A stretch of 64,000 nucleotides of DNA from an uncultured Muribaculaceae bacterium (GTDB taxonomy: Bacteria; Bacteroidota; Bacteroidia; Bacteroidales; Muribaculaceae). The notes under the pieces were generated by a model. The model did not search any database and had not been told where the DNA came from. It was given only the letters and a program-made list of their open reading frames with translations. Where the stretch lies: contig CABUTS010000003.1 of the NCBI GenBank assembly GCA_902494515.1, forward strand, positions 1-64,000. The letters are read 5' to 3'. Below are positions 49,994 to 58,667 of this stretch, piece by piece. The translations under genes and the position numbers were made by a program. Position 1 is the first letter of the stretch. Every line of letters starts with the position of its first letter.

Positions 49994-51040
49994 ATGAATA
50001 AATCGATTGCCTCCCGCCCGTGTGTTTTTTTATACCTTTCCGCCGCTATGCTGCTGCCGCTGTTGCTGCTGACCTCCTGCTCTGACGGCGGGGATGGCTT
50101 CGACAGTGAGGTGGTCATTGATGAAATGGGCTATCCCAGCGTGGTATATCACAACCATAATTATTATGTGACGGGGCAGCGCAATGGCACCGACATCATC
50201 TATCTTTATTCCACGCCGGAGCTTATCGGCGAGAACAAGCACCTGAAGAGGCAGACCATCCTCAAGGGGCATGAACATGGCTTTCAGCGATTCTACTCCC
50301 CTGAACTGGAATATATTAACGGGAAATGGTATATATATTTCGACAGCGACAACGGCCTCAACTCCGACACTCATCAGCTCTATGTGATGGAGAATCCGTC
50401 GGAGGACCCGATGAAGGGAACATGGACCATCCATGGTCCGATCATGACCAACAGGGAGTGGAACTTTTCGATTCATCCCGACCTGTTCACCTGCGGCGGA
50501 AAACTCTACATGCTCTGGTCGGGCTGGCCGACGCGCCGCATCGAAAGCGAAACCCAGTGCATCTTCATCGCCGAGATGGAGAACCCCTGGACCCTGAAAT
50601 CGGAGCGCATCCTGATTTCGCAGCCCGAATATGAATGGGAACGGCAGTGGATCAACTCCGACGGCACCCGCTCGGCGTATCCGATTTTCGTGAATGAAAA
50701 TCCCCAGGCCGCCGTATCGCCCGACGGCAGGAATGTTGTTGTTTTCTATTCGGCCAGCGGCATCTGGACCGAATATATTGCGCCGGGAATGTTATATGCC
50801 TCAGCGACTTCCAATCTTCTTGATCCCCGTTCATGGACAAAGCTGCCCGAGCCGTTGATCAATCCCGTTGAGGAGGATTCCGGCGAGCGCATCTCGAACC
50901 TCATCGTGGTGCAGAACACCGACGACGGCGAGTGCTACCTCGTCAGCGAGCGGCGCGTCCGCGACATCAACAAGCTATTCTCCCGCTGGATCATCGCCGC
51001 CCCCATGACCTGGAACGACCGCTCCCTCCCCGAAATATAA
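49994..51040 (+). CDS. GH43-fold lipoprotein, catalytic positions altered
   Basis: 348 residues with lipobox LLLTSCSDG. Five-bladed propeller pattern of GH43 (YNYYVTGQ-type blade, SPELEYINGKWYIYFDSD, GGKLYMLWSGW, AVSPDGRNVVVFYSASG). Where GH43 has xDPSV, with the general base, it reads MGYPSVVY. Where the second Asp follows Ile it reads SIHPDLF. The Glu position reads NENPQAA and may be kept. So two of three catalytic acids look replaced. It may be a surface binding protein derived from a GH43 enzyme, or it may use different residues. It is divergent from the PUL operon and convergent with the HTCS gene. Confidence 0.75.
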   Translation: MNKSIASRPCVFLYLSAAMLLPLLLLTSCSDGGDGFDSEVVIDEMGYPSVVYHNHNYYVTGQRNGTDIIYLYSTPELIGENKHLKRQTILKGHEHGFQRFYSPELEYINGKWYIYFDSDNGLNSDTHQLYVMENPSEDPMKGTWTIHGPIMTNREWNFSIHPDLFTCGGKLYMLWSGWPTRRIESETQCIFIAEMENPWTLKSERILISQPEYEWERQWINSDGTRSAYPIFVNENPQAAVSPDGRNVVVFYSASGIWTEYIAPGMLYASATSNLLDPRSWTKLPEPLINPVEEDSGERISNLIVVQNTDDGECYLVSERRVRDINKLFSRWIIAAPMTWNDRSLPEI

Positions 51041-51136
51041 TTTTTTTTACACGGAACTACCCGGAACTAACGGAACTATTTTATAGGACGGGAACGTAAA
51101 ACCGAACTATTGCGGAGCTATCGCTCCTGAACTTTA

Positions 51137-51181
51137 ACGGAAGCCTACGGCGAATCAACCTTTACCGCCGTAGGCTTCCGT
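51137..51181. terminator. Perfect 16-bp stem between convergent genes
   Basis: ACGGAAGCCTACGGCG (51137-51152) is the exact reverse complement of 51166-51181, with a 13-base loop. It lies between the GH43-fold lipoprotein and HTCS stops. No T-run, so termination would need another factor. It may be an mRNA 3' protector. Confidence 0.6.
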
Positions 51182-51186
51182 GTCCG

Positions 51187-54100
51187 TCAGCTGTTGGCGG
51201 GGGATTCCTGCGACTGCTGGTATTCCTTGGGGTTCTGGCCGTATTTGGCCTTGAAGCATTTCGAGAAGTAGGATGAGGAGGTGAAGCCCGACATGAGGGC
51301 GACTTCGGTGATGCGGGTCCCTTCGCGGATGAGGCGCGCGGCGTGTTCGAGGCGGAAATTCTTGAGATAGTCCACGGGGGTCATGCCGGTGATTGCCTTC
51401 AGTTTGCGGTAGAAGCTCGAGCGGCTCATGTTCATCTGTTCGGCCATGGAGTCGATGGAGAATTCCTCGTCGGAGATGTTTTCGGACATCTTGGCGTTCA
51501 GCGTCGACAGGAAACCGGAGTCGAGCGGGTTGATATATGGGGCGGCTTCGGCGGGTTCCTGTGGTGATTCGGAGGAGCTCATGCGCTGATAGTAGAGCGC
51601 CCGGGCCTTCAGCATGTTGGCAATCTGGAGTTTTATCTGCTTGATGGTGAAGGGCTTCTCGACGTATACGTCCACGCCGGCTTCCATACCCTCCTCCTTG
51701 GCTTCGCGGTCGGTCTTGGCGGTGAGCATGATGAAGGGGATATGGGAGAAGCGGATGTCGGTCTTGACGCGCTGGCAGAGTCGGGCGCCGCTCATGCCGG
51801 GCATCATGAAGTCGCTGATAATGAAGTCGATATCTTTGCCGGAAGCGAGAACCTCCAGGGCTTCTTCGCCGCTTTCGGCGGTGAGGACAGTGAAGGTCGG
51901 CGCCAGAGCTTCCGAGACTGTGGTGAGCAGCTCGGTGTTGTCGTCGACAAGCAGCACGGTGGTGTCCTGATGTTCCTGCCCGGCCTCCTCGTCGTTTTCG
52001 GCGATAAGCTCCGGCTTGGCAGTCTGTTCGGGCTCGGCGGTCGCGGCGGTGTTGAGGACGATGGTGAATGTGGCGCCCCCCGAGATGTTGTTATTCACCG
52101 AAATGCTTCCGCGGTGAGCCTTGGCGATGAGTTTGGCGTAGGCCAGACCGAGGCCGGTGCCGAGGGTGGCGGCAACGTTGTCGCCGCTGATCTGATAGTA
52201 GGTGTCGAAAATCAGCTTGCGCTCCTCCTTGGGCACACCGGAGCCGTCGTCCGACACCTTGATGGCGAATTCGCCGTCGGCCGGGGCACAGAGTTCCACC
52301 GTAACTTTCGACCGGGAATATTTCATGGCGTTGCTGACGATATTCATGACCACGCGCTCCATCTTTTCGGGGTCGATGTCGGACATGACCGTTACGTCGG
52401 GCAGAATCAGCTCGAAGGTCTTGCCGGCAATCTCCATCGGGTGGTCGAAACGGCGTGAAATCTCGGAAATCATGGCGTTCATGTCGGTGCGGCGGACGTT
52501 AAGCTGCACCTCGGAGCCCGACTGGGCTTTGCGGAAGTCAAGCAGCTGATTCACAATGCCTAAGAGGTAGTTGACATTGCGTCGCATCGACTTGATGTGC
52601 TTCTTGTTGTCCTCGGATTTGGCCTTGCCCGAGCGCACGTTCTCGGCCATCTGTTCCAGGGGGAGACTGATGAGGGTCAGCGGGGTGCGGATTTCGTGGA
52701 CCAGGTTCACGAAGAACTGCATCTTGGCCTCGAAAGTCTCGCGCTCCTTCTGGACCCGCATCTCGTTGAGGCGCTTGCGGTAGTGCAGTCTCACCCGTCC
52801 GCGCACCACAATCCAGATTACCCATCCGAGCGCTGCGGCGAGGATGAAATATATGATGTAGGCCCAGGTCGTGCGGTACCAGGGGGCGGAAATGATGATT
52901 TCCAGGCGTTTGGCCGCGCTCTCCGGTTCAGCCTCGGTGTGCAGCAGGAGTGTGTATCGGCCGGGGGGAATCCGGGTGTAGGTTACGCTCGGCCCCGAGG
53001 CGGTCTGCCATTCCTTGTCGTAACCGTCGAGACGGTAGCGGAAGCGGACGTCGGGGAGGTTGCCGGCGTGGGTGTTGGTGAAAAAGAGAGTGAAGGTATT
53101 GTCCGAGAAGGGGAGGACTATGGACTCGCGGTCGCAGAGGTTGCCGCCGATGCCGAGTCGCTGCTGCTCCCGGAGGCTGTTGTCGATATAGGGGAAGTCG
53201 ATTGCCGAGATGAAGGTCTTGTTTTCCGAGCCGGAGGCTTTCATCTCCCTGGGGTTGAAAATCAGCAGCCCATTGCAGTCGCCGAAGATTATCTTGCCGT
53301 CGGAGAGCAGAGCCGAAATTCCCTGGGTGGCAGTGGTTTCGTTCTTGCCGTTGGCTCGGTAGATGTAGTATTCCACCCGCTTGTCGGTGGTGATGGCGGT
53401 CACGGAGCCCGAGGCATCGCCGACCCAGAGCTTGCCGTCGGTGTCCGGTTCCATGAAGATTATGGGATAATTCGACTGTATTCCGGGGCTGTACTGCGCG
53501 AAGTCTTCGCCGTCGATGGGCAGGACGTAGATGCGGTTGTCGTTGGCTGCCGCAAGCATATTGCCGTTTTTGTCGAGGCGCAGAATCCCGGCAGCCTTAC
53601 CCTTCAGGGCCGAGCTCATGAAAAGTCCGAATGAATTGGAGCCCTTATCGCGGATGAAAATAGTGCCGTCGGCCATCGGCATCCAGATTCTTCCGTTGCG
53701 GTCTTCGCCGATGGTCAGGGGCTGCGTGTTGCTGTCGATTTCCGGGATTGTGTTGAATTCGTCGCCGGATTTTATGTAGCGGCATATCCCCCAGTCGGCG
53801 AGCACGTATATGTCGCCCGCGGTGCTGACGAAAATCTGGCGTATGCTGTTGCTTATCAGCGAGTTCGGAATCTTGGCATTGTAGACGTAATGGCGGGTAT
53901 CACCGGTAGTGCGGTTGTACCGGAACACGCCGCGCGAGGCGGTTCCGACCCAAAGGTCGTCGCCCGACACGGCTATGGCGGTGATGTCGTCGCCCATGGT
54001 GCCGGGGATGTTGATGGCTTCGGAGTTGTAGCCGGGAATACTGAAATAATAGATTCCGCGGGGCGAGCCGACCCAGAAACCGGAGCCGTCGTCGGCCACA

Positions 54101-55161
54101 CAGATGGCGGTGGCCGGGGCTGAAGTGCCCCCGGAACCTAACGGAAGCAACTCCACGGGTTGCCGGCGGGGGAAGATATAGCTGATACCCCCCATTTTGG
54201 TGAGCACCAGGATGCTGCCGTCGGTTTCGGGGAGGATAAAGGTTACATGGCCGTCGGGCAGCCCGTCGGAGGAGCCGGAACTCGGCGGCGACATGAAGGC
54301 GCTGGCCGAGTGGGCCCCCCTGTCGTATATGAGAATCCCGTCGCGGGTGCCGAGGAGAATGCCATCAGGGGCGGTGCAGATAAAGGTAAGGTCGGAGGAG
54401 AGCCCCTGCGGCTGCTCCTTGGTGAGTTCTTTTGTCTTGGGATTATAGCTGTAAATAGTTTTTTCGACACCCACAAGGATACCGGTGGAATCGGAGGTCA
54501 TGCGGAGGCTGTTGTGGGCGCCGGTGAAGTCGGGGAGGGGGAGGGACTCAATGAAGCGGCCGTCGCTGTTGAAGGATATGAGCTTGCCGTCGAGCGTCAC
54601 GGCATAGACATTCCCGTTCGAGCCGATGGTCATGTCGGAGTAGAAAGCGCTGCTGCGGCTGTCCTGCTCGAGGGTGTTGTCCTTGATGTTGAAGATGAAA
54701 AGCCCCTGGCCGAAGGTCAGAATCCATACGCGTCCTTCGCCGACCATCATTATCCGCTGGACCGGAGAGCTGATCACCACCCCGTAGCGGGTCTTGACGG
54801 GGAAACGGTAGGTGGAGTTTGACGCCCGGTCGTAGATCCACAGACCGTTGGAAGCCCCGGCCCATATCTGGCCGTCAAGTTCGAACAGCGCCTTCACATC
54901 GGGGAGATGCTGCGTGGTGGCGTTGTTCATCGGGTAAAGCTGATAGCCGCGGCTGTCGTAGGCGTATAGCCCCGACGTCGTTCCGATCCACAGGAATCCG
55001 TGGTGGTCGCGGAGGGCGCACTGGGCGGATTTGCCGACGGCGTATTCGGTATTTATAATCTCACTGCCGGAGCTGATAGCCCCGGCCTGCGGAGCACAAA
55101 AGCAGCAGACGAGCACTAAAAGGGCCGCAACGAGAGATTCATGGATTAGCTTGCTTGACAT
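51187..55161 (-). CDS. Hybrid two-component system regulator (HTCS)
   Basis: 1324 residues; sensor and transcription factor in one chain. Signal peptide, periplasmic Reg_prop propellers (repeated FLWIGTTSGLYAYDSRGYQL-like and GRVWILTF-like blades, about 30-690), Y_Y_Y domain (YRLDGYDKEW...YTRIPPGRYTLLLH), and one TM helix (AYIIYFILAAALGWVIWIVV). Cytoplasmic part: HisKA with NLVHEIRTPLT (His822), HATPase (VSDDGSGVPKEE, LGTGLGLAYAK), receiver (VLLVDDNTE, DFMMPG with Asp1117) and AraC-type HTH (SGFTSSSYFSKCFKAKYGQNPKEY). ATG 55161 is chosen because it opens the signal peptide. It should sense an oligosaccharide of the PUL and switch on its operon. Confidence 0.95.
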   Translation of the reverse strand: MSSKLIHESLVAALLVLVCCFCAPQAGAISSGSEIINTEYAVGKSAQCALRDHHGFLWIGTTSGLYAYDSRGYQLYPMNNATTQHLPDVKALFELDGQIWAGASNGLWIYDRASNSTYRFPVKTRYGVVISSPVQRIMMVGEGRVWILTFGQGLFIFNIKDNTLEQDSRSSAFYSDMTIGSNGNVYAVTLDGKLISFNSDGRFIESLPLPDFTGAHNSLRMTSDSTGILVGVEKTIYSYNPKTKELTKEQPQGLSSDLTFICTAPDGILLGTRDGILIYDRGAHSASAFMSPPSSGSSDGLPDGHVTFILPETDGSILVLTKMGGISYIFPRRQPVELLPLGSGGTSAPATAICVADDGSGFWVGSPRGIYYFSIPGYNSEAINIPGTMGDDITAIAVSGDDLWVGTASRGVFRYNRTTGDTRHYVYNAKIPNSLISNSIRQIFVSTAGDIYVLADWGICRYIKSGDEFNTIPEIDSNTQPLTIGEDRNGRIWMPMADGTIFIRDKGSNSFGLFMSSALKGKAAGILRLDKNGNMLAAANDNRIYVLPIDGEDFAQYSPGIQSNYPIIFMEPDTDGKLWVGDASGSVTAITTDKRVEYYIYRANGKNETTATQGISALLSDGKIIFGDCNGLLIFNPREMKASGSENKTFISAIDFPYIDNSLREQQRLGIGGNLCDRESIVLPFSDNTFTLFFTNTHAGNLPDVRFRYRLDGYDKEWQTASGPSVTYTRIPPGRYTLLLHTEAEPESAAKRLEIIISAPWYRTTWAYIIYFILAAALGWVIWIVVRGRVRLHYRKRLNEMRVQKERETFEAKMQFFVNLVHEIRTPLTLISLPLEQMAENVRSGKAKSEDNKKHIKSMRRNVNYLLGIVNQLLDFRKAQSGSEVQLNVRRTDMNAMISEISRRFDHPMEIAGKTFELILPDVTVMSDIDPEKMERVVMNIVSNAMKYSRSKVTVELCAPADGEFAIKVSDDGSGVPKEERKLIFDTYYQISGDNVAATLGTGLGLAYAKLIAKAHRGSISVNNNISGGATFTIVLNTAATAEPEQTAKPELIAENDEEAGQEHQDTTVLLVDDNTELLTTVSEALAPTFTVLTAESGEEALEVLASGKDIDFIISDFMMPGMSGARLCQRVKTDIRFSHIPFIMLTAKTDREAKEEGMEAGVDVYVEKPFTIKQIKLQIANMLKARALYYQRMSSSESPQEPAEAAPYINPLDSGFLSTLNAKMSENISDEEFSIDSMAEQMNMSRSSFYRKLKAITGMTPVDYLKNFRLEHAARLIREGTRITEVALMSGFTSSSYFSKCFKAKYGQNPKEYQQSQESPANS

Positions 55162-55182
55162 GGACTGAACCGGTTTGGGTTG

Positions 55183-55190
55183 CAAAGTTA
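55183..55190 (-). promoter_or_regulatory. Candidate -7 promoter element of the HTCS gene
   Basis: TAACTTTG on the minus strand, 21 bases before the start codon. No TTTG at 20 bases upstream. Confidence 0.5.
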
Positions 55191-55283
55191 TCAAAAAAAT
55201 CGGATTTCTCACCTTCGGGGCAAAAGAATTTCCGGGAACCCCCCTCAATTTATAAAATCGCCCTTTGATAAAACCGAGGAGCA

Positions 55284-55430
55284 AAGCGCCGGGCTTGCCG
55301 GGCTGAAAAGCGCCGGGCGGCTGGGTTTAAAATAGCGCCGGGCTGCTGGCTAATAGCGCCGGATGGCTGGGTTTAAAATAGCGCCGGGCTGCTGGGCTGG
55401 ATAGCGCCGGATGGCTGGGTTTAAAGCGCG
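55284..55430. repeat. Six-unit tandem repeat AGCGCCGG...
   Basis: Units of 21-26 bases starting AGCGCCGG and alternating two types, GGCTGCTGG and GATGGCTGGGTTTAAAAT. Several segments are identical. It lies in the spacer between the HTCS gene and the duplicated-module surface protein. No hairpin array or spacers, so not a CRISPR. Confidence 0.9.
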
Positions 55431-55435
55431 GAATT

Positions 55436-55469
55436 GCTTTTTTGCTACTGTTCAGCCGGCTTGCCGGCG
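55436..55469 (+). repeat. Dispersed 34-bp palindromic repeat, copy 2
   Basis: Exact reverse complement of 19711-19744: a T6 run, then a stem built from GCCGGC-TT-GCCGGC. It lies about 90 bases from the end of the 928-residue surface protein gene; read on the minus strand it is a hairpin with A6, and on the plus strand T6 precedes the stem. Confidence 0.8.
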
Positions 55470-55499
55470 TGAGCGTAGCGCAGCGAAGCGAAAGCGACA

Positions 55500-55533
55500 G
55501 GGGGGAGAGGGGGAATTGACCCGCTCTCCCCCC
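55500..55533. terminator. GC-rich stem after the surface protein gene
   Basis: GGGGGGAGAG (55500-55509) pairs with CTCTCCCCCC (55524-55533), loop 14 bases, 23 bases beyond the stop of the minus-strand gene. No T-run. Confidence 0.5.
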
Positions 55534-55555
55534 TTGCTGAGGTCAGTTACGAAAG

Positions 55556-58342
55556 TTAGCGAACGATGAACTTCTTACCATTCTGGATGTAGATGCCGGG
55601 AGCGGTGGCTTCCTTGACCTGAACACCCATGATGTTGAAGATGCGGTTGTCGACGGGACGTTCGGCCGGAACGGCGATCACATCCTCGATGCCGGATTCC
55701 TGCTGCTCGATGAGAGCCTTCACAGCATCCTTGGTGGTGTTGTTACCGTAGTAAACCACGCGGAAGTTGTCGCAGACAACCCAGTCCTTCTCGAGATAGT
55801 CGCCGCCAGCGGGCTTGGCAACAGCGATGAAGAGGTCGCCGCCATCCTGGAAGTCGATTACGGTGTGGTTGCGGTAGAGACCCAGACGGAACCATTCGGT
55901 AGCCTGATAGGGCCACTGGGGATAGTAATACTTGGTACCGTCGGAGGCAGTAACTTCAGCACCTTCGCCGGGAGCGGTACCCTTGGCAGCGGTGATGTTC
56001 AGCAGGGCTACATCGTCCTCGGCATCGTTACCGGCCTGGAGGAAAGCGTAGGAAACCTTCTCGTTGTCGGGCTGACCGGGGATGAATACCTCCTGGTCGT
56101 CGATAACCTGAGTTTCGTTGATGTGGTGACCGTTGCGGTAGAAACCGTCGACATAAACAGCGTAGATACCGGCGGGCATATCGGTCATGTTCTGGGAAAC
56201 TTCGCAGTTGGAGGTGTTCCAGGATTCAACGGGGAAGTCGTTCTGGTTGCTTCCGCGCTCCCAGATAACAGCGTTGGTGAGGCTCCAGACGCTTTCGTCA
56301 GCGCGCTGGCAGAAGCCGGGGTTAGCCAGAAGATAGGTAACGTCGGCGGGATTATCGAGCGAAGCCTGAGCGATGAGGGCGTCGCGCTCCTCGGCGGTGA
56401 CGAGCTTCCACTGGGCGTTGAGGTCATTGGGGTCGAGGTTGCGGCACTCGGTGCCTACGGTAGTTTCGTCGCGCTGGCCCTGGTCGGTGCTTGCTTCGGG
56501 GTTCCATGCAACGTGAACATCAGGATAGTCAGCCTGGAAGATATTGTAGACATTCTCCTTGCCTTCAACGGGCTTGAAGAGCCACTGGCCGGCCATGCCG
56601 CAGTCCATATAGCCGCGGTAGTTCATGTAATGCTCGTCGGCGTTCTTGTAGAGACCGGTTTCGATGTGGAAAGTGCCGGCAGCAGCTTCGTCGTCGGTAG
56701 CTTCGAGACCGAGGAGAATACCGGGCATGCCGAGGGCGGCGTGTGCGCCCCAGTCGGAACCGCCGGTGAGGAACTGCTTCTGGCCTACGTTGTAGAGGTA
56801 GAACTTACCTACGGCAGCGGGCTGGCCGGGGAATACATCGGGATGAGTAACGGCAACGGCGCGCAGACGGGCCACGCGGATCAGATAGAGAGCGTGGTCG
56901 AAGTCACCGCTGTTGGCGGCGGAGTTGAACTTGGCCTGGGCGGCGTCGGTGTTGATGCCGGCGGCGTTGGTCAGGGCGAGGATTTCGTTGAAGGCAGCGA
57001 TGGAGTTCTTGGAGGCGTTCACGAAGTTGTAGACCTCTTCGAGAGCGGCGTAAGCCTGCATCAGGGCGGTGGAGGAGGTGGCGTTCTGCAGGGCTTCGTT
57101 GGCAGCGGCGATGGCGGCGGTCAGCTGGGCAACCTGGGGAAGTTCCTGAGCGCGGGCGATGAGCTCGCTGAGCTGGTTCTTAAGCGGAGTGAGGTCCTCG
57201 GCGATGGGCTCGGTGCTGACATAGCGGAGGTAGCAGCGCTTAACGATGAACCAGTCGTGGAAGTCATAGTCGGGCTTCTCGTAGCCGACGGTCAGGGTGC
57301 CGTCGGTTACACCGGCCTGAACGTATGGGTTGACGTAAGCACCGCCGAACATAGCGCGGGAAGCGTCGCCCATGGAGTTGGGCACCCACTTGCCGGCTGT
57401 CTCGGCGTTGTAGCTGAAGCCGTCGGTCTGCTCGTTCTTGGCGTCGGCGAAAATCGACATCACAGTGCCTTTGTTGGCGCCTGCGAAGTAGCTGACACGC
57501 AGATTCTCGGTGCCGTCGAGGAAGCGCTGCTGGAGTTCGACGCTCTCGATTTCGGTGTCGCGGTAGTAACCCTGGATCGAGAATTCATAGGTACCGGTGG
57601 GAAGACCGGTCAGTGTCACGGAGTTGCTGAGGGTGATCTGGTGCCAGTATTCCTGAACGGGATAGCCCTGACCGCCGTCGAAGCCGAGACCGCCGCCGAA
57701 GTTGTTGACGACGTTGCGGGTCCACTGGTCGATGCGGTGGTCGTTGCGGCCGAGGTCGAAGGCGGGAATCAGCCAGGAAACGTCAACCGGGCCGTTGGCA
57801 ACCTGCTGCTGAGCAACGCGGAGGCGTTCCTCGCGGGTTACGAGCTGCCAGGTGAAGTCGGTGGGAGCGTCGGAAAGCTCGCCGTCGGCAGCACCGATAT
57901 ATACATCGGCGGCGATGGCGCTGCGCTCGCCGGTACCTTCGGGAGTGGCTTTGGCCATAATCTTGTAGGCGTTCGTTACGCCGTCAACGGTTACAGGTTC
58001 GAAGACCCAGTCGGTGAGGTCGCGGTTGGGCTGGTCGAGGTAGAAACGGTCCTGGTCAGCACCGTTCAGGGAGCCGTTGTTTGTGAAGTTGCAGAAGATG
58101 TTGAACCCCTCGAAGCCGTCGGGCTTGCGGAGCTCAACGTCCATGCCGTTGTCGTCGAGTTCGGCGTGGGTTGTCCAGCGGTCGAAAATCTTGTGGTTGG
58201 GTTCGAGCCATTTGCCGGTTTCTACCTGATAGAGATAGAAAGTACCCGTAGTGGCTTCACTTCCCTGATAAGGAGAAGTGACGGCCCAGACCGACATAGC
58301 GGACATGAAAGCCGTGCAAGCAAGTAGATGTCTTACTTTCAT
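55556..58342 (-). CDS. Secreted protein with two copies of a large module and sorting-like tail
   Basis: 928 residues, signal peptide (FMSAMSVWA). Two homologous modules of about 350 residues: residues about 28-385 and 510-865. Each opens GTFYLYQVETGKWL or GKFYLYNVGQKQFL, contains TREERLRVAQQQVANGPVDV or TAEERDALIAQASLDNPADV, and a binding-domain segment (LPTGTYEFSIQGYYRD or MPAGIYAVYVDGFYRN). A helical linker (about 385-500, Ala-rich FIVAR-like repeats) joins them. The tail RPVDNRIFNIMGVQVKEATAPGIYIQNGKKFIVR is a common C-terminal signature in secreted Bacteroidales proteins. No enzyme motif was recognised; a carbohydrate-binding surface protein is the best guess. Confidence 0.78.
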   Translation of the reverse strand: MKVRHLLACTAFMSAMSVWAVTSPYQGSEATTGTFYLYQVETGKWLEPNHKIFDRWTTHAELDDNGMDVELRKPDGFEGFNIFCNFTNNGSLNGADQDRFYLDQPNRDLTDWVFEPVTVDGVTNAYKIMAKATPEGTGERSAIAADVYIGAADGELSDAPTDFTWQLVTREERLRVAQQQVANGPVDVSWLIPAFDLGRNDHRIDQWTRNVVNNFGGGLGFDGGQGYPVQEYWHQITLSNSVTLTGLPTGTYEFSIQGYYRDTEIESVELQQRFLDGTENLRVSYFAGANKGTVMSIFADAKNEQTDGFSYNAETAGKWVPNSMGDASRAMFGGAYVNPYVQAGVTDGTLTVGYEKPDYDFHDWFIVKRCYLRYVSTEPIAEDLTPLKNQLSELIARAQELPQVAQLTAAIAAANEALQNATSSTALMQAYAALEEVYNFVNASKNSIAAFNEILALTNAAGINTDAAQAKFNSAANSGDFDHALYLIRVARLRAVAVTHPDVFPGQPAAVGKFYLYNVGQKQFLTGGSDWGAHAALGMPGILLGLEATDDEAAAGTFHIETGLYKNADEHYMNYRGYMDCGMAGQWLFKPVEGKENVYNIFQADYPDVHVAWNPEASTDQGQRDETTVGTECRNLDPNDLNAQWKLVTAEERDALIAQASLDNPADVTYLLANPGFCQRADESVWSLTNAVIWERGSNQNDFPVESWNTSNCEVSQNMTDMPAGIYAVYVDGFYRNGHHINETQVIDDQEVFIPGQPDNEKVSYAFLQAGNDAEDDVALLNITAAKGTAPGEGAEVTASDGTKYYYPQWPYQATEWFRLGLYRNHTVIDFQDGGDLFIAVAKPAGGDYLEKDWVVCDNFRVVYYGNNTTKDAVKALIEQQESGIEDVIAVPAERPVDNRIFNIMGVQVKEATAPGIYIQNGKKFIVR

Positions 58343-58414
58343 AAATGTGGATAATTAAAGGTGATTTTATCTATGGTTATTAGATGTATTCATGGCATTG
58401 AGTAATGTTCTCGA

Positions 58415-58422
58415 CAAAATTA
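58415..58422 (-). promoter_or_regulatory. Candidate -7 element for the duplicated-module gene
   Basis: TAATTTTG on the minus strand, 72 bases before the start codon at 58342. The -33 position is not matched. Confidence 0.4.
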
Positions 58423-58569
58423 GTTAAGGGTTCGGCTTTTCCTGGCGAATAACTTATCAAAAAAAGACACTATCACGTCAAATCAAAAGCTGTATTCTCT
58501 GTTCAGAAAATTGAATTGAAATTGCGATTTTTTGATTTGTCAGTCTCATTTATATATTAAAAGGGCGGT

Positions 58570-58577
58570 TAATTTTG
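58570..58577 (+). promoter_or_regulatory. Candidate -7 element for the glutaminase-like/GH2 gene
   Basis: TAATTTTG, 90 bases before ATG 58668. The -33 position is not matched. The remaining spacer (58343-58667) is AT-rich and holds nothing else recognisable. Confidence 0.4.
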
Positions 58578-58667
58578 CCGTAAGTTTTGTTTCCATGAAA
58601 AAAACGCCTTGACCTGACATACCACGGCTACACTGAAATTCTTTAACTTTATATACAATTTCCCGAT

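Noticed and set aside
55284..55430. CRISPR array
   Set aside because: Units are contiguous and degenerate, with no unique spacers and no cas genes.
55865..58327. An 820-codon open frame antisense to the duplicated-module protein
   Set aside because: Same Val/Gly-rich shadow composition, no start signals or domains.
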